Positions 1-4,996 of a stretch of 9,250 nt of DNA are shown piece by piece. How positions within the stretch are numbered: position 1 is the first letter of the stretch; each line of letters starts with the position of its first letter. A model generated the notes under the pieces. The model made no database searches. It had not been told where the DNA came from and saw nothing but the letters and a program-made list of their open reading frames with translations. Position numbers and translations under genes: made by a program. Source of the stretch: Euryarchaeota archaeon UBA33 (GTDB lineage: Archaea; Thermoplasmatota; E2; DHVEG-1); NCBI GenBank assembly GCA_002506745.1, contig DAYE01000053.1, positions 935-10,184 of the forward strand, given 5' to 3'.

Positions 1-612
1 GCGAATCTCCTCACGTTGTTTAATCGGGAGGGCTAGGATGTCTTCATCCGTTGCCGGTTTTCCCTTTATGATGGGAATGAGAAAAAGTCCGATAGGGTTG
101 ATTTGAATCATGAAGCCTTCTTTTTTTGCTTCTGTGTTTAACTGCTCAAGCAGCTTTTTTCGTTGAGCTTCCATGGTTCTTATAGTCGACTCTCGTTTTG
201 TGTTGTAATCATCGCTTTCAAATGCCTTTGGAAGAGATCGTTTCACATTTTCTATAAAATCCTTCATGTCTTTTTGGAATTCCTTTCCCTTCCCAGGAGA
301 TAGCCGAATCGTTTTTGGGGCGTACTGGTTGGAAAAATTGTTCACGTAACACCAATCAGAGGGAACCGGTTTTGTGCGAGCGACCTCATCCAAGAAATTT
401 TTTACCGCGGTCGTTCTCCCTGTTCCTGGGTATCCTGCAGCATAAATATTAAACCCTTTTTCCTTGATTCCCAACCCGAATCTTAAAGCTCGAACCGCAC
501 GCTCTTGGCCAATGATTTCTTCCAATGGAGCTGCTTCCTTTGTAGTTTTGCAGCTCATGAGGTTTGGATCACAAATTCTCCTTATTTCCTTGAAAGATAA
601 TTTATTGATCAT
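1..612 (-). CDS. Lon-related ATP-dependent protease, N-terminal AAA part (partial)
   Basis: The reading frame is open from an ATG at 612 to the window edge (204 codons, C-terminus missing). It is preceded by a strong ribosome binding site, AGGAGGA, with about 8 nt spacing. The protein resembles the N-terminus of the Lon-related (S16-like) proteases with an AAA_32-type ATPase domain. Visible landmarks are the family phrase IIGQERAVRALRFGLGIK (residues 33-50), a P-loop GYPGTGRTT at 60-68, and PSDWCYVNNF at 84-93. The P-loop has Arg where the classical Walker A has Lys; I believe this is common in this family but could not check it. Residues about 138-170 are charged and probably helical, as expected for the insert in these proteins. 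The Walker B motif and the Ser-Lys protease dyad would lie beyond the window, so proteolytic activity is inferred. An IS1182-type element begins 53 bp upstream of the start codon. Confidence 0.85.
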   Translation of the reverse strand, partial: MINKLSFKEIRRICDPNLMSCKTTKEAAPLEEIIGQERAVRALRFGLGIKEKGFNIYAAGYPGTGRTTAVKNFLDEVARTKPVPSDWCYVNNFSNQYAPKTIRLSPGKGKEFQKDMKDFIENVKRSLPKAFESDDYNTKRESTIRTMEAQRKKLLEQLNTEAKKEGFMIQINPIGLFLIPIIKGKPATDEDILALPIKQREEIR

Positions 613-665
613 ACCCTTCGTCCTCCTAAATTAAATATGTTTCATACTCTAAATATTATTTCTGA

Positions 666-679
666 AGAGCCTGTCTGAG
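666..679 (+). repeat. Left terminal inverted repeat of the IS1182-type element
   Basis: AGAGCCTGTCTGAG pairs with the sequence at 2261-2274 with a single T/C difference. A few inner bases (AAT) also match. Confidence 0.8.
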
Positions 680-710
680 AAATCGAACTTTTTAATGTAG
701 CAAGTATTTG

Positions 711-803
711 GATTGGCTGTTCTGCAGCCAATCTCCAGCTGAGTGAGAGAATAATGCCTCTGTGTATTGGTTTATTCTCGCTTTGTAGAGAGGCGTGTCC
801 TCT
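711..803. other. Three hairpins in the non-coding left end of the IS
   Basis: Three inverted repeats follow one another between the transposase stop and the left IS end. The first is GATTGGCTG (711-719) with CAGCCAATC (725-733), a perfect 9-bp stem with a 5-nt loop. The second is GAGAATAA (747-754) with TTATTCTC (772-779), an 8-bp stem. The third is AGAGG (789-793) with CCTCT (799-803). On the transposase strand they lie in the 3' untranslated region. None is followed by a clear T tract, so a role in transcript ending, mRNA stability or transposase binding is only a guess. Confidence 0.45.
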
Positions 804-810
804 TACGTGC

Positions 811-2187
811 TTAGTATGATGGCATTGGTGTGGTATGTCTCCAGAGTTTGAGGATATTGTGGGTTGTACAAATGAATTTCCATTCGCTTTTTCCTTTCTG
901 CAGTCCTCGGAGAGATAGCCTGTCAAATCCTCTGCTGTCTTTGATTTGTCCGTTCACTGGTTCTACACTGCTACCGCGTTTCTTGTAAATGGCTTTTCCC
1001 TTCTTCGTCAGGAGTTTTCTTTTCATCCGTTCTCTCAGTGAAAGTTTCTTGGGGATTCTTCCTTTTGGAGGCAGTGTTCCTTTCATGGCTTTGCGTTGTT
1101 TCCAGTCTTTTTGTGTCGGGATGTACAGGTCTACTTTGTCCCAGAATGGTTTGATCTGTTCTTCGTTATCGTAACCGGCATCCAGGGTTGCACGTTGTGG
1201 GAGCCGCCCAGTGTTCTCTTGTATCTTCTGCATCATAGGCTGGAGTTGTTGTTTGTCGTTTTGATCCTGAACCAGGTCTGTGGCGACGATCACCTGGCTT
1301 TTTGCATCAACTGCAAGTTGGCCGTTGTATGCTTGGACATACCCAGTTCGTGTTTTCATGATGCGGCTATCAGGATCAGTTGTATTTGCAACCGCGGATT
1401 CTTCAGGTTTCTCGTCAACGTGTTTCAGTTTCCGGCCACGGAGTCGTTTACCTGTCTTCTTTTCTGTCTCAGTTCGTTCGTATTTTTTCCGGTCATACTT
1501 GTTTTTCTTCTCCTGTTGTCTCTGTTCAAGGATGGTTTTTGCTTTTCTGATCCGTTCCAACTGTTCTGTTTTGGTTCGGAATCCGTCAGGGAGTTCATCA
1601 CCACGTCGGTCTTTACCGTAGATGCGATCTTCTTCAGCATCGGTTTGTTCTGCTTTTTCAAAGAGTTCATGGATGGTCTTCTGCAGTTGTTCTTCTTTCT
1701 CAGTGAGTTTCTTGTGGTTGTAGTTCCGATCGATGCTTGCATTGGCTTTTATTTTCACCCCATCAATCGCGACAGTACCCAGTTTTACAAGACCTGCTTC
1801 AGAACAGAGGTTCAATACGTGAGCGAACAATGCTTCTAATGCTTTCAGGTGGATTTTCCGGAAGTCGCTGATGGTTCTGAAGTCCGGGAAGTTGCCGGCA
1901 GCGAGAACCCGGAAGGCGACATCCTCGTATAATGCCTTGTTGATCTTCCGGGATGATGGCATTCCGATGCAGTATGCATAGGTGAGTATTTTTGTCATCA
2001 TCCGTGGATCGTACGGTGGGTTCCCTCGATCGGACTGCTCGTAGTAGTTTGTTATTGTTGAGAGATCTGCATGGTTGATGAGTGTGTCGATAAAAAAGGC
2101 GAGATGTCCCTCGGGGAGCCATTCCCGGATATTTGGAGGAAAAAGAAGTATTTGTTCAGGGTCATAAAAACGATATATTTTACCCAT
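811..2187 (-). CDS. IS1182-family transposase (DDE type)
   Basis: A 458-residue transposase of the IS1182 type. The N-terminal part (about residues 8-90) matches the DUF772-like region of these enzymes, with FYDPEQILLFPPNIREWL, then PYDPRMMTKILTYAY and a PSSRKI segment. The catalytic core carries candidate DDE residues: D142 in VAIDGVKIKANAS, D336 in ATLDAGYDN, and E409 in SSVEPVNGQIKD, the last within the typical C-terminal block. Between the first two Asp residues is a long, charged, probably coiled-coil insert (about 155-265). I chose the ATG at 2187 over the longer in-frame start at 2244 because AGGTG lies 5 nt before it and homology begins right after it. The length is normal for the family and no frame is broken, so it is probably functional. 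Confidence 0.93.
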   Translation of the reverse strand: MGKIYRFYDPEQILLFPPNIREWLPEGHLAFFIDTLINHADLSTITNYYEQSDRGNPPYDPRMMTKILTYAYCIGMPSSRKINKALYEDVAFRVLAAGNFPDFRTISDFRKIHLKALEALFAHVLNLCSEAGLVKLGTVAIDGVKIKANASIDRNYNHKKLTEKEEQLQKTIHELFEKAEQTDAEEDRIYGKDRRGDELPDGFRTKTEQLERIRKAKTILEQRQQEKKNKYDRKKYERTETEKKTGKRLRGRKLKHVDEKPEESAVANTTDPDSRIMKTRTGYVQAYNGQLAVDAKSQVIVATDLVQDQNDKQQLQPMMQKIQENTGRLPQRATLDAGYDNEEQIKPFWDKVDLYIPTQKDWKQRKAMKGTLPPKGRIPKKLSLRERMKRKLLTKKGKAIYKKRGSSVEPVNGQIKDSRGFDRLSLRGLQKGKSEWKFICTTHNILKLWRHTTPMPSY

Positions 2188-2222
2188 CTCTTCACCTAAG
2201 AGATGTATATCTGTTGTCTTCT

Positions 2223-2253
2223 GATAAAGATAGTGATTTATCATCTATATTTA
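2223..2253 (-). promoter_or_regulatory. Candidate transposase promoter and leader hairpin
   Basis: On the minus strand a TAAATATA box (2253-2246) lies just inside the right IS end, 59 bp upstream of the transposase ATG. The leader then contains GATAAA/TTTATC (2223-2228 and 2237-2242), a 6-bp stem with an 8-nt loop. The box fits an archaeal TATA element by position and composition. The hairpin could limit expression but has no further support. Confidence 0.35.
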
Positions 2254-2260
2254 TGTATTA

Positions 2261-2274
2261 CTCGGACAGGCTCT
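2261..2274 (-). repeat. Right terminal inverted repeat of the IS1182-type element
   Basis: CTCGGACAGGCTCT is the inverted counterpart of 666-679, with one mismatch. Confidence 0.8.
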
Positions 2275-2312
2275 GAACCAATTTTTTTAGCATTGATGTT
2301 CATTTGTTCATA

Positions 2313-2362
2313 TCATAAAACGATTATGCAAAAACGACTTAAAAATGATTTAAAAATAGTTA
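2313..2362 (-). promoter_or_regulatory. Phased A-rich motif and TATA-like box, probably the former promoter of the Lon-like gene
   Basis: Two motif copies stand exactly 11 bp apart on the plus strand: AAAAACGACTTAAA (2330-2343) and AAAAATGATTTAAA (2341-2354). A weaker TAAAACGATTA starts at 2316. About 20 bp downstream in the minus direction is the TATA-like TTTATGA (2319-2313). The same motif lies upstream of the ferritin-like and zinc-ribbon genes. The next minus-strand gene before the IS arrived would have been the Lon-like protease. The T-rich minus strand here may also serve as the 3' end of the response regulator transcript. Confidence 0.4.
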
Positions 2363-2427
2363 CTTATAAAGGTATTGATTATGTTTTTTAAGACACTTTT
2401 TCAATATCGATAAGGAATATGATGGTA

Positions 2428-2895
2428 TTAGGTTCTGTAAGAGGGATAGGTTACTGACGAAGGTGATTCATTAAGGTCGACCCAATACAAACCGAGTTGT
2501 TGTATTGCTGCTTTGAACTTTTCGAAATCCACAGGTTTTCTTATATAGCTGTTCGTTCCCAACTTATACGCGCACGCTAAATCTGCATCTTCTTTCGACG
2601 ATGTGAGAATGATAACTGGAATAAGTTTCGTTGACTTCTCATTTCGGATGCGTTCCAAGACTTGTAAACCATTGAGTTTTGGGAGATTTAAATCTAACAA
2701 TATGATCGCTGGCAGCTGTTCTTTGCTCGTACCTTTTTTCAAATTTAATCCGAAGAGATAGTCAAGAGCGCTTTGCCCATCTACCGCGATTCTTAAATCA
2801 ATTTTATCAGCAATATTGCTTTTGACAAATGCTCGTTGGGTAAGTTTGATATCATCGGGATTATCTTCAATCAGTAAGATGACCTTTTTTTCCAT
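2428..2895 (-). CDS. Single-domain response regulator, Rcp1/CheY-like (no adjacent kinase)
   Basis: A 155-residue receiver domain with no output domain. The acidic pocket is E10-D11 (LLIEDNPDD), the phosphoacceptor is D68 in LLDLNLPKLNG, the switch residue is T98 in VIILTSS, and the conserved Lys is K120 in IRKPVDF. The YW-DLNESP tail (about 137-145) is typical of the Rcp1-like group that often partners PAS-containing histidine kinases. The start ATG at 2895 has AAGGA 7 nt upstream. It begins 36 bp after the ferritin-like gene, so the two are probably co-transcribed. It is a paralogue of the receiver encoded at 6578-7027. No kinase lies beside it, so it may receive phosphate from the kinase at 7031 or from one elsewhere. 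Its output is probably protein-protein interaction, which is inference. Confidence 0.93.
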   Translation of the reverse strand: MEKKVILLIEDNPDDIKLTQRAFVKSNIADKIDLRIAVDGQSALDYLFGLNLKKGTSKEQLPAIILLDLNLPKLNGLQVLERIRNEKSTKLIPVIILTSSKEDADLACAYKLGTNSYIRKPVDFEKFKAAIQQLGLYWVDLNESPSSVTYPSYRT

Positions 2896-2931
2896 GACTT
2901 ATTCCTTGATTTATCTATAGAATTCTGCAGG

Positions 2932-3369
2932 TTATATTCCAAGAAGAATTTTCAATTCGGCGATATGTTCTTGTTCATCGATGATCACATGACGAAGCTT
3001 ATGTTCTATTTGATAGTATTCGTATTTCAACTCTTTTTTCATGTTTTTTACTTCGTCCATTATTTTTACGTAGAAATCCACCGCATGTCGTTCATCCTTT
3101 AGGTTTGTTTCAAGGATTTTTTTGGTTGTTTCCGCGCAGTGTGTTTCTGCAACGCACATCGTTGGCGTCACTCCGAGATAGTCCCCTAGAATTCCACGAA
3201 ACAATTCTTCATGTTTTTTTTCGTCATCAGCTATTTCTCGTAGACGAGCGATGACTGGTTCCGCATCGATACCAACAATTTCCTCTGCATGAGCCAAATA
3301 CTGGATTCTTGCCGCGTGCTCTAGTTCTAACGCACCATTGAACATTTCGATGAGTTGTTTTTTTGTCAT
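2932..3369 (-). CDS. Ferritin-like di-iron protein (bacterioferritin-type four-helix bundle)
   Basis: A small all-helical protein of 145 residues. The complete di-iron ligand pattern of the ferritin/bacterioferritin superfamily can be read in order: E17 (in LEHAARIQYLAHA), E50 with H53 (DEKKHEELF), E93 (LKDERHAVDFY), and E132 with H135 (DEQEHIAEL). This supports a working ferroxidase-like centre and a role in iron handling or peroxide/oxygen defence. Whether it forms a storage cage or a small oxidase cannot be told. I see no obvious haem-ligating Met of bacterioferritin. Two Cys (C72, C78) sit between helices 2 and 3. The start is chosen at 3369 because GGTG lies 7 nt upstream; the in-frame ATG at 3375 would leave only 1 nt. 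The gene is followed closely by a response regulator gene. Confidence 0.88.
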   Translation of the reverse strand: MTKKQLIEMFNGALELEHAARIQYLAHAEEIVGIDAEPVIARLREIADDEKKHEELFRGILGDYLGVTPTMCVAETHCAETTKKILETNLKDERHAVDFYVKIMDEVKNMKKELKYEYYQIEHKLRHVIIDEQEHIAELKILLGI

Positions 3370-3421
3370 ATTCATACACCTTTTTTGATTTTATACTTTT
3401 GATAATTAAAGGTTTCATCGC

Positions 3422-3481
3422 CTTATAATCATATGTGAAAAATGACTAAAGAATATGTTAAAAACGATTTGAAAAAGTAAG
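3422..3481 (-). promoter_or_regulatory. Ferritin-like gene promoter with phased A-rich motifs
   Basis: On the minus strand GATTATAAG (3430-3422) is a good TATA-box candidate, 53-61 bp before the start codon. Upstream of it are two motif copies, on the plus strand AAAAATGACTAAAG (3438-3451) and AAAAACGATTTGAA (3460-3473), separated by 22 bp, two helical turns. A second AT-rich box, AAAGTATAAAATC, at about 3388-3400 could instead give a nearly leaderless transcript. Confidence 0.45.
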
Positions 3482-3542
3482 ATTTAAGAAAGAAAAAATT
3501 TAGAATATCTTTATCGAGTAAGTAATGTAAATCAAAATTTCT

Positions 3543-3549
3543 AAAAAAA
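3543..3549 (-). terminator. T-tract terminator after the VOC gene
   Basis: Seven T on the minus strand (CTTTTTTTAG), about 37 nt beyond the VOC stop codon. Oligo-T tracts without a hairpin are usual archaeal termination signals. A second T-rich tract lies near 3490-3500. Confidence 0.4.
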
Positions 3550-3585
3550 GAGGAAATTTGTTTATCCTGATCTTATATTCAAAAA

Positions 3586-3972
3586 CTATTCCGCGTTTTT
3601 GTCCATTTCCATTAAGCCAGCATTGTTGCCCTCGGTATCCATGAATTTGAGATTCCATCCCATACCGGGTATCGCCGTTTTCGGCATGGTAATGGTTCCA
3701 CCGTTCGAGACGATTTTTTTGGTAAATTGATCGATAGAGGGGACCGTTATCCAGCACATAAATGTCGTGACTGCGTCATCGCATTTGTTTGGCTCGGGTC
3801 GTTCCATGACCGCACCGTTGATCCCCGGCTCTTTGTCAGAACCTGTCGTAATCATCCAGTAGTCCATGGGTCCGTCCCATTTTTTTGCTTCCCATCCGAA
3901 GACGTTTTTGTAGAATTTTATCGCTCGTTTTGGGTCGTCTGCGTATATTTCAAAATGTGTTACTTTTGGCAT
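3586..3972 (-). CDS. VOC-superfamily protein (glyoxalase/bleomycin-resistance fold)
   Basis: A 128-residue protein with two beta-alpha-beta-beta-beta halves typical of the vicinal oxygen chelate fold. The first half starts VTHFEIYADDPKRAIKFYKNVFGW (residues 4-27) and ends near GINGAVM (50-56). The second starts CWITVPSIDQFTKKIVSNGG (73-92) and ends FMDTEGNNAGLMEMD (110-124). H6 and E122 sit where metal ligands usually occur in the family. The substrate cannot be told: members include dioxygenases, isomerases and binding proteins. I chose the ATG at 3972 because TTAGGTGA with 5 nt spacing precedes it and the fold begins there. The frame is open upstream to 4185 and would add a hydrophobic stretch, but without support. 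Its promoter carries a palindrome, and a MITE-like element is inserted 86 bp upstream. Confidence 0.88.
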   Translation of the reverse strand: MPKVTHFEIYADDPKRAIKFYKNVFGWEAKKWDGPMDYWMITTGSDKEPGINGAVMERPEPNKCDDAVTTFMCWITVPSIDQFTKKIVSNGGTITMPKTAIPGMGWNLKFMDTEGNNAGLMEMDKNAE

Positions 3973-4003
3973 AGTTTCACCTAAAGTTGTGATAAATAGG
4001 ATT

Positions 4004-4022
4004 ATCACTATAATACAGTGAT
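4004..4022 (-). promoter_or_regulatory. Palindromic operator over the TATA region of the VOC gene
   Basis: ATCACT and AGTGAT form a 6-bp inverted repeat around a 7-bp spacer. Read on the minus strand the spacer gives GTATTATAG, a TATA-like box about 40 bp upstream of the VOC start codon. A dimeric repressor bound here would cover the box. This is inferred from position and symmetry only. Confidence 0.35.
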
Positions 4023-4047
4023 TGAAAAACGTGTTCATAATAATTGA

Positions 4048-4057
4048 AGAACAATTC
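4048..4057 (+). repeat. Target site duplication, left copy
   Basis: AGAACAATTC, identical to 4255-4264 and directly abutting the left inverted repeat of the MITE-like element. Confidence 0.75.
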
Positions 4058-4078
4058 CATTCGTGATCGGTTAAGGAT
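4058..4078 (+). repeat. Left terminal inverted repeat of the MITE-like element
   Basis: It begins CAT, has the core GTGATCGGTTA at 4063-4073 and ends GAT. It matches the complement of 4234-4254 at 17 of 21 positions. Confidence 0.75.
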
Positions 4079-4233
4079 TTTTTAGGAGGTAGACAATAGT
4101 GTGAAACAAACGATGATTGACCGTGTGAATAACGTTTTTTCAAAGGAGAATTTGTTGTTTTTGTCGGGTGTCTTTGACCCCACACAAACTCTTTGTAAAA
4201 ACGAGCAAATATGACGGTTATTTTGCCCGTTTT

Positions 4234-4254
4234 ATCGCTAACCGATCACAGATG
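4234..4254 (-). repeat. Right terminal inverted repeat of the MITE-like element
   Basis: It contains the core TAACCGATCAC at 4239-4249 and ends ATG. Its four mismatches with the left repeat occur in two pairs on either side of the core. Confidence 0.75.
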
Positions 4255-4264
4255 AGAACAATTC
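4255..4264 (+). repeat. Target site duplication, right copy
   Basis: AGAACAATTC, identical to 4048-4057, starting at the base after the right inverted repeat. Confidence 0.75.
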
Positions 4265-4314
4265 AAATCGAAGGACTTGTACTTCTCATCTTTTTTTCAT
4301 GATGACCAAAGAAA

Positions 4315-4428
4315 CTACAAGGAGAGAGGTATGAAAACAGTGATAACGCTGATTAGGATCAGGAGAAAAAGAAAGAGAACTGCTCTAGAAGAGGATGTTT
4401 TTTCTTTCAGATGGTATTCTATAATCAT
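4315..4428 (-). CDS. Possible single-span membrane micropeptide (37 aa)
   Basis: This short frame encodes a polar N-terminus (MIIEYHLKEKTSSSR) followed by about 20 hydrophobic residues (AVLFLFLLILISVITVF, then IPLSL), as in a small or tail-anchored membrane protein. Its ATG overlaps the TGA of the preceding micro-ORF as ATGA. GGAGGG stands directly before the ATG, too close to act as its own ribosome binding site, so translation would depend on coupling. The U-rich coding strand makes hydrophobic codons likely by chance, and a plus-strand frame (4331-4456) with its own AAGGAG overlaps it. I do not recognise a family. Confidence 0.3.
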   Translation of the reverse strand: MIIEYHLKEKTSSSRAVLFLFLLILISVITVFIPLSL

Positions 4429-4508
4429 CCCTCCGAGATATTATCACTCGACATAATATTGGAGAATATCAACCATGATAAAATGGATTTTTGTTCAAAA
4501 TGTTTCAT
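4425..4508 (-). CDS. Possible leader-like micro-ORF (27 aa)
   Basis: ATG at 4508 is preceded by a strong ribosome binding site (AGGAG within GGTGAGGAGAG) with 7 nt spacing. The frame encodes 27 residues starting MKHFEQKSILSWLIFSNIM and ends in TGA, overlapping the next ATG. It starts 29 bp after the zinc-ribbon stop, consistent with one transcript. The ribosome binding site and the ATGA overlap are the only evidence. It could be a real peptide, a translational leader, or the front of one protein split by a frameshift. Confidence 0.3.
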   Translation of the reverse strand: MKHFEQKSILSWLIFSNIMSSDNISEG

Positions 4509-4537
4509 TGATTCTCTCCTCACCACCAGCCCTTTGT

Positions 4538-4876
4538 TTATTCAAAATCTCTTCCCATCGAATAGCCGCATCTTGTGCATTCGTTTTCATTATCTAGCGA
4601 TTGACCGCAGTTCGGGCAGGTCTTGTCAGTATCGAGATTCATCTCTCCTTCTTCTATGGAACTGAGGCAATCGGGGCAGTAGTAAGTGTATTGGATGCCA
4701 AATGATCTCTTCATGGCTGATCCGCAGTTCGGACAGATATACTTCTCAGCAAGGCTTTCGAGGATACGCTGCCCCTGTCCACTTTGGATTCTGTTCTTGG
4801 TTATCTGTCGTTGCTCTAGTTCTGTCCTTGTTTGAAAGAACCTTGCGGTGTCGTTTTTTTCCGTCGCTGGTTTCAT
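4538..4876 (-). CDS. Double zinc-ribbon protein of unknown function
   Basis: A 112-residue protein with a polar, probably helical N-terminus (1-45) and two Cys4 zinc ribbons. The first is formed by C48/C51 (ICPNCG) with C67/C70 (YCPDC). The second is formed by C87/C90 (TCPNCG) with C100/C103 (ECTRCG). All eight zinc ligands are present, so both ribbons should fold. Such modules bind nucleic acids or proteins in archaea, but nothing here names a partner. ATG 4876 is chosen because GGGAG lies 7 nt upstream; a TTG at 4894 is less likely. Its promoter has a clear TATA-like box and the shared A-rich motif. Two micro-ORFs may follow in the same transcript. Confidence 0.82.
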   Translation of the reverse strand: MKPATEKNDTARFFQTRTELEQRQITKNRIQSGQGQRILESLAEKYICPNCGSAMKRSFGIQYTYYCPDCLSSIEEGEMNLDTDKTCPNCGQSLDNENECTRCGYSMGRDFE

Positions 4877-4924
4877 AAGACAACTCCCTTCCAATGTAAT
4901 AATAGGTAAAATGAACCATTGGAG

Positions 4925-4966
4925 CTATAAATCTATTATGTAAAAATAAGTGTAAAATGACTTAAG
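4925..4966 (-). promoter_or_regulatory. Zinc-ribbon gene promoter with A-rich motif
   Basis: On the minus strand GATTTATAG (4933-4925) is a TATA-box candidate about 50 bp before the ATG. The motif copy TAAAATGACTTAAG (plus strand, 4953-4966) lies 31 bp upstream of TTTATA. That is 11-12 bp farther than in the ferritin and Lon-like upstream regions, about one helical turn. Confidence 0.45.
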
Positions 4967-4985
4967 AACACGTGTAATTTGAGAG

Positions 4986-4992
4986 AAAAAAA
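4986..4992 (-). terminator. T-tract terminator of the signalling operon
   Basis: Seven T on the minus strand (GCGGTTTTTTTCTC) begin 4 nt after the stop codon of the last operon gene. There is no hairpin; this is the usual archaeal form. Confidence 0.45.
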
Positions 4993-4996
4993 CCGC

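Larger units (their letters stand above)
666..2274 (-). mobile_element. IS1182-family insertion sequence, apparently complete
   Basis: A 1609-bp element is bounded by 14-bp inverted repeats with 13 of 14 matches: AGAGCCTGTCTGAG at the left and the complement of AGAGCCTGTCCGAG at the right. It contains one uninterrupted transposase gene. No convincing target duplication is visible: the left flank ends TCTGA and the right flank begins GAACC, with at most GA in common. That could mean no duplication, a decayed one, or boundaries off by a base or two. The transposase frame has no stop or frameshift, so the copy may be active. It sits between a Lon-like protease gene and a T-rich intergenic region that looks like the gene's former promoter. 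Confidence 0.85.
4058..4254. mobile_element. MITE-like non-autonomous element with IS4-superfamily ends (197 bp)
   Basis: Both ends carry a 21-bp imperfect inverted repeat (17 of 21 matches) built as CAT, two variable bases, GTGATCGGTTA, two variable bases, GAT. The left copy is 4058-4078 and the right copy, inverted, is 4234-4254. A perfect 10-bp direct repeat, AGAACAATTC, abuts each end. This is the signature of transposition. The end pattern CAT...ATC..TTAA and a duplication of about 10 bp fit the IS4 superfamily (such as ISH8/IS4Sa-like elements), as known from that family. The interior has no transposase. A plus-strand AGGAGGT and a 37-codon GTG frame (4101-4214) are probably chance. It lies in the 342-bp stretch between the VOC gene and the micro-ORFs, which otherwise holds only the VOC promoter. 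Confidence 0.78.

Noticed and set aside
1096..1839. Long plus-strand open frame (247 codons)
   Set aside because: It is entirely antisense to the clear transposase gene and its product is a low-complexity Phe/Leu/Cys-rich sequence typical of a shadow frame.
3973..4185. N-terminal extension of the VOC frame, with a hydrophobic stretch like a signal peptide (MNTFFNHCIIVIILFITT)
   Set aside because: A strong ribosome binding site (TTAGGTGA, 5 nt spacing) precedes the ATG at 3972, where the VOC fold begins. The extension also runs through the palindromic promoter and the MITE-like element.
4101..4214. Plus-strand 37-codon GTG frame with AGGAGGT upstream
   Set aside because: It lies wholly inside the MITE-like element, its spacing is long, and the product resembles no known family.
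4251..4297. Inverted repeat GATGAGAA/TTCTCATC followed by a T run on the plus strand, like a terminator
   Set aside because: No plus-strand gene precedes it, the loop is 24 nt, and its left arm is partly the end of the MITE-like element plus the target duplication.
4299..4352. Possible C/D box RNA: C box ATGATGA at 4299 and a CTGA at 4349
   Set aside because: There is no internal D' box, the only C'-like sequence is 2 nt from the CTGA, and there is no terminal stem.
4331..4456. Plus-strand 41-codon frame preceded by AAGGAG
   Set aside because: It is antisense to the micro-ORFs, opposite to every gene in the window, and encodes a Lys/Arg-rich product expected from the complement of a hydrophobic frame. 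It is not ruled out, but weaker than the minus-strand reading.
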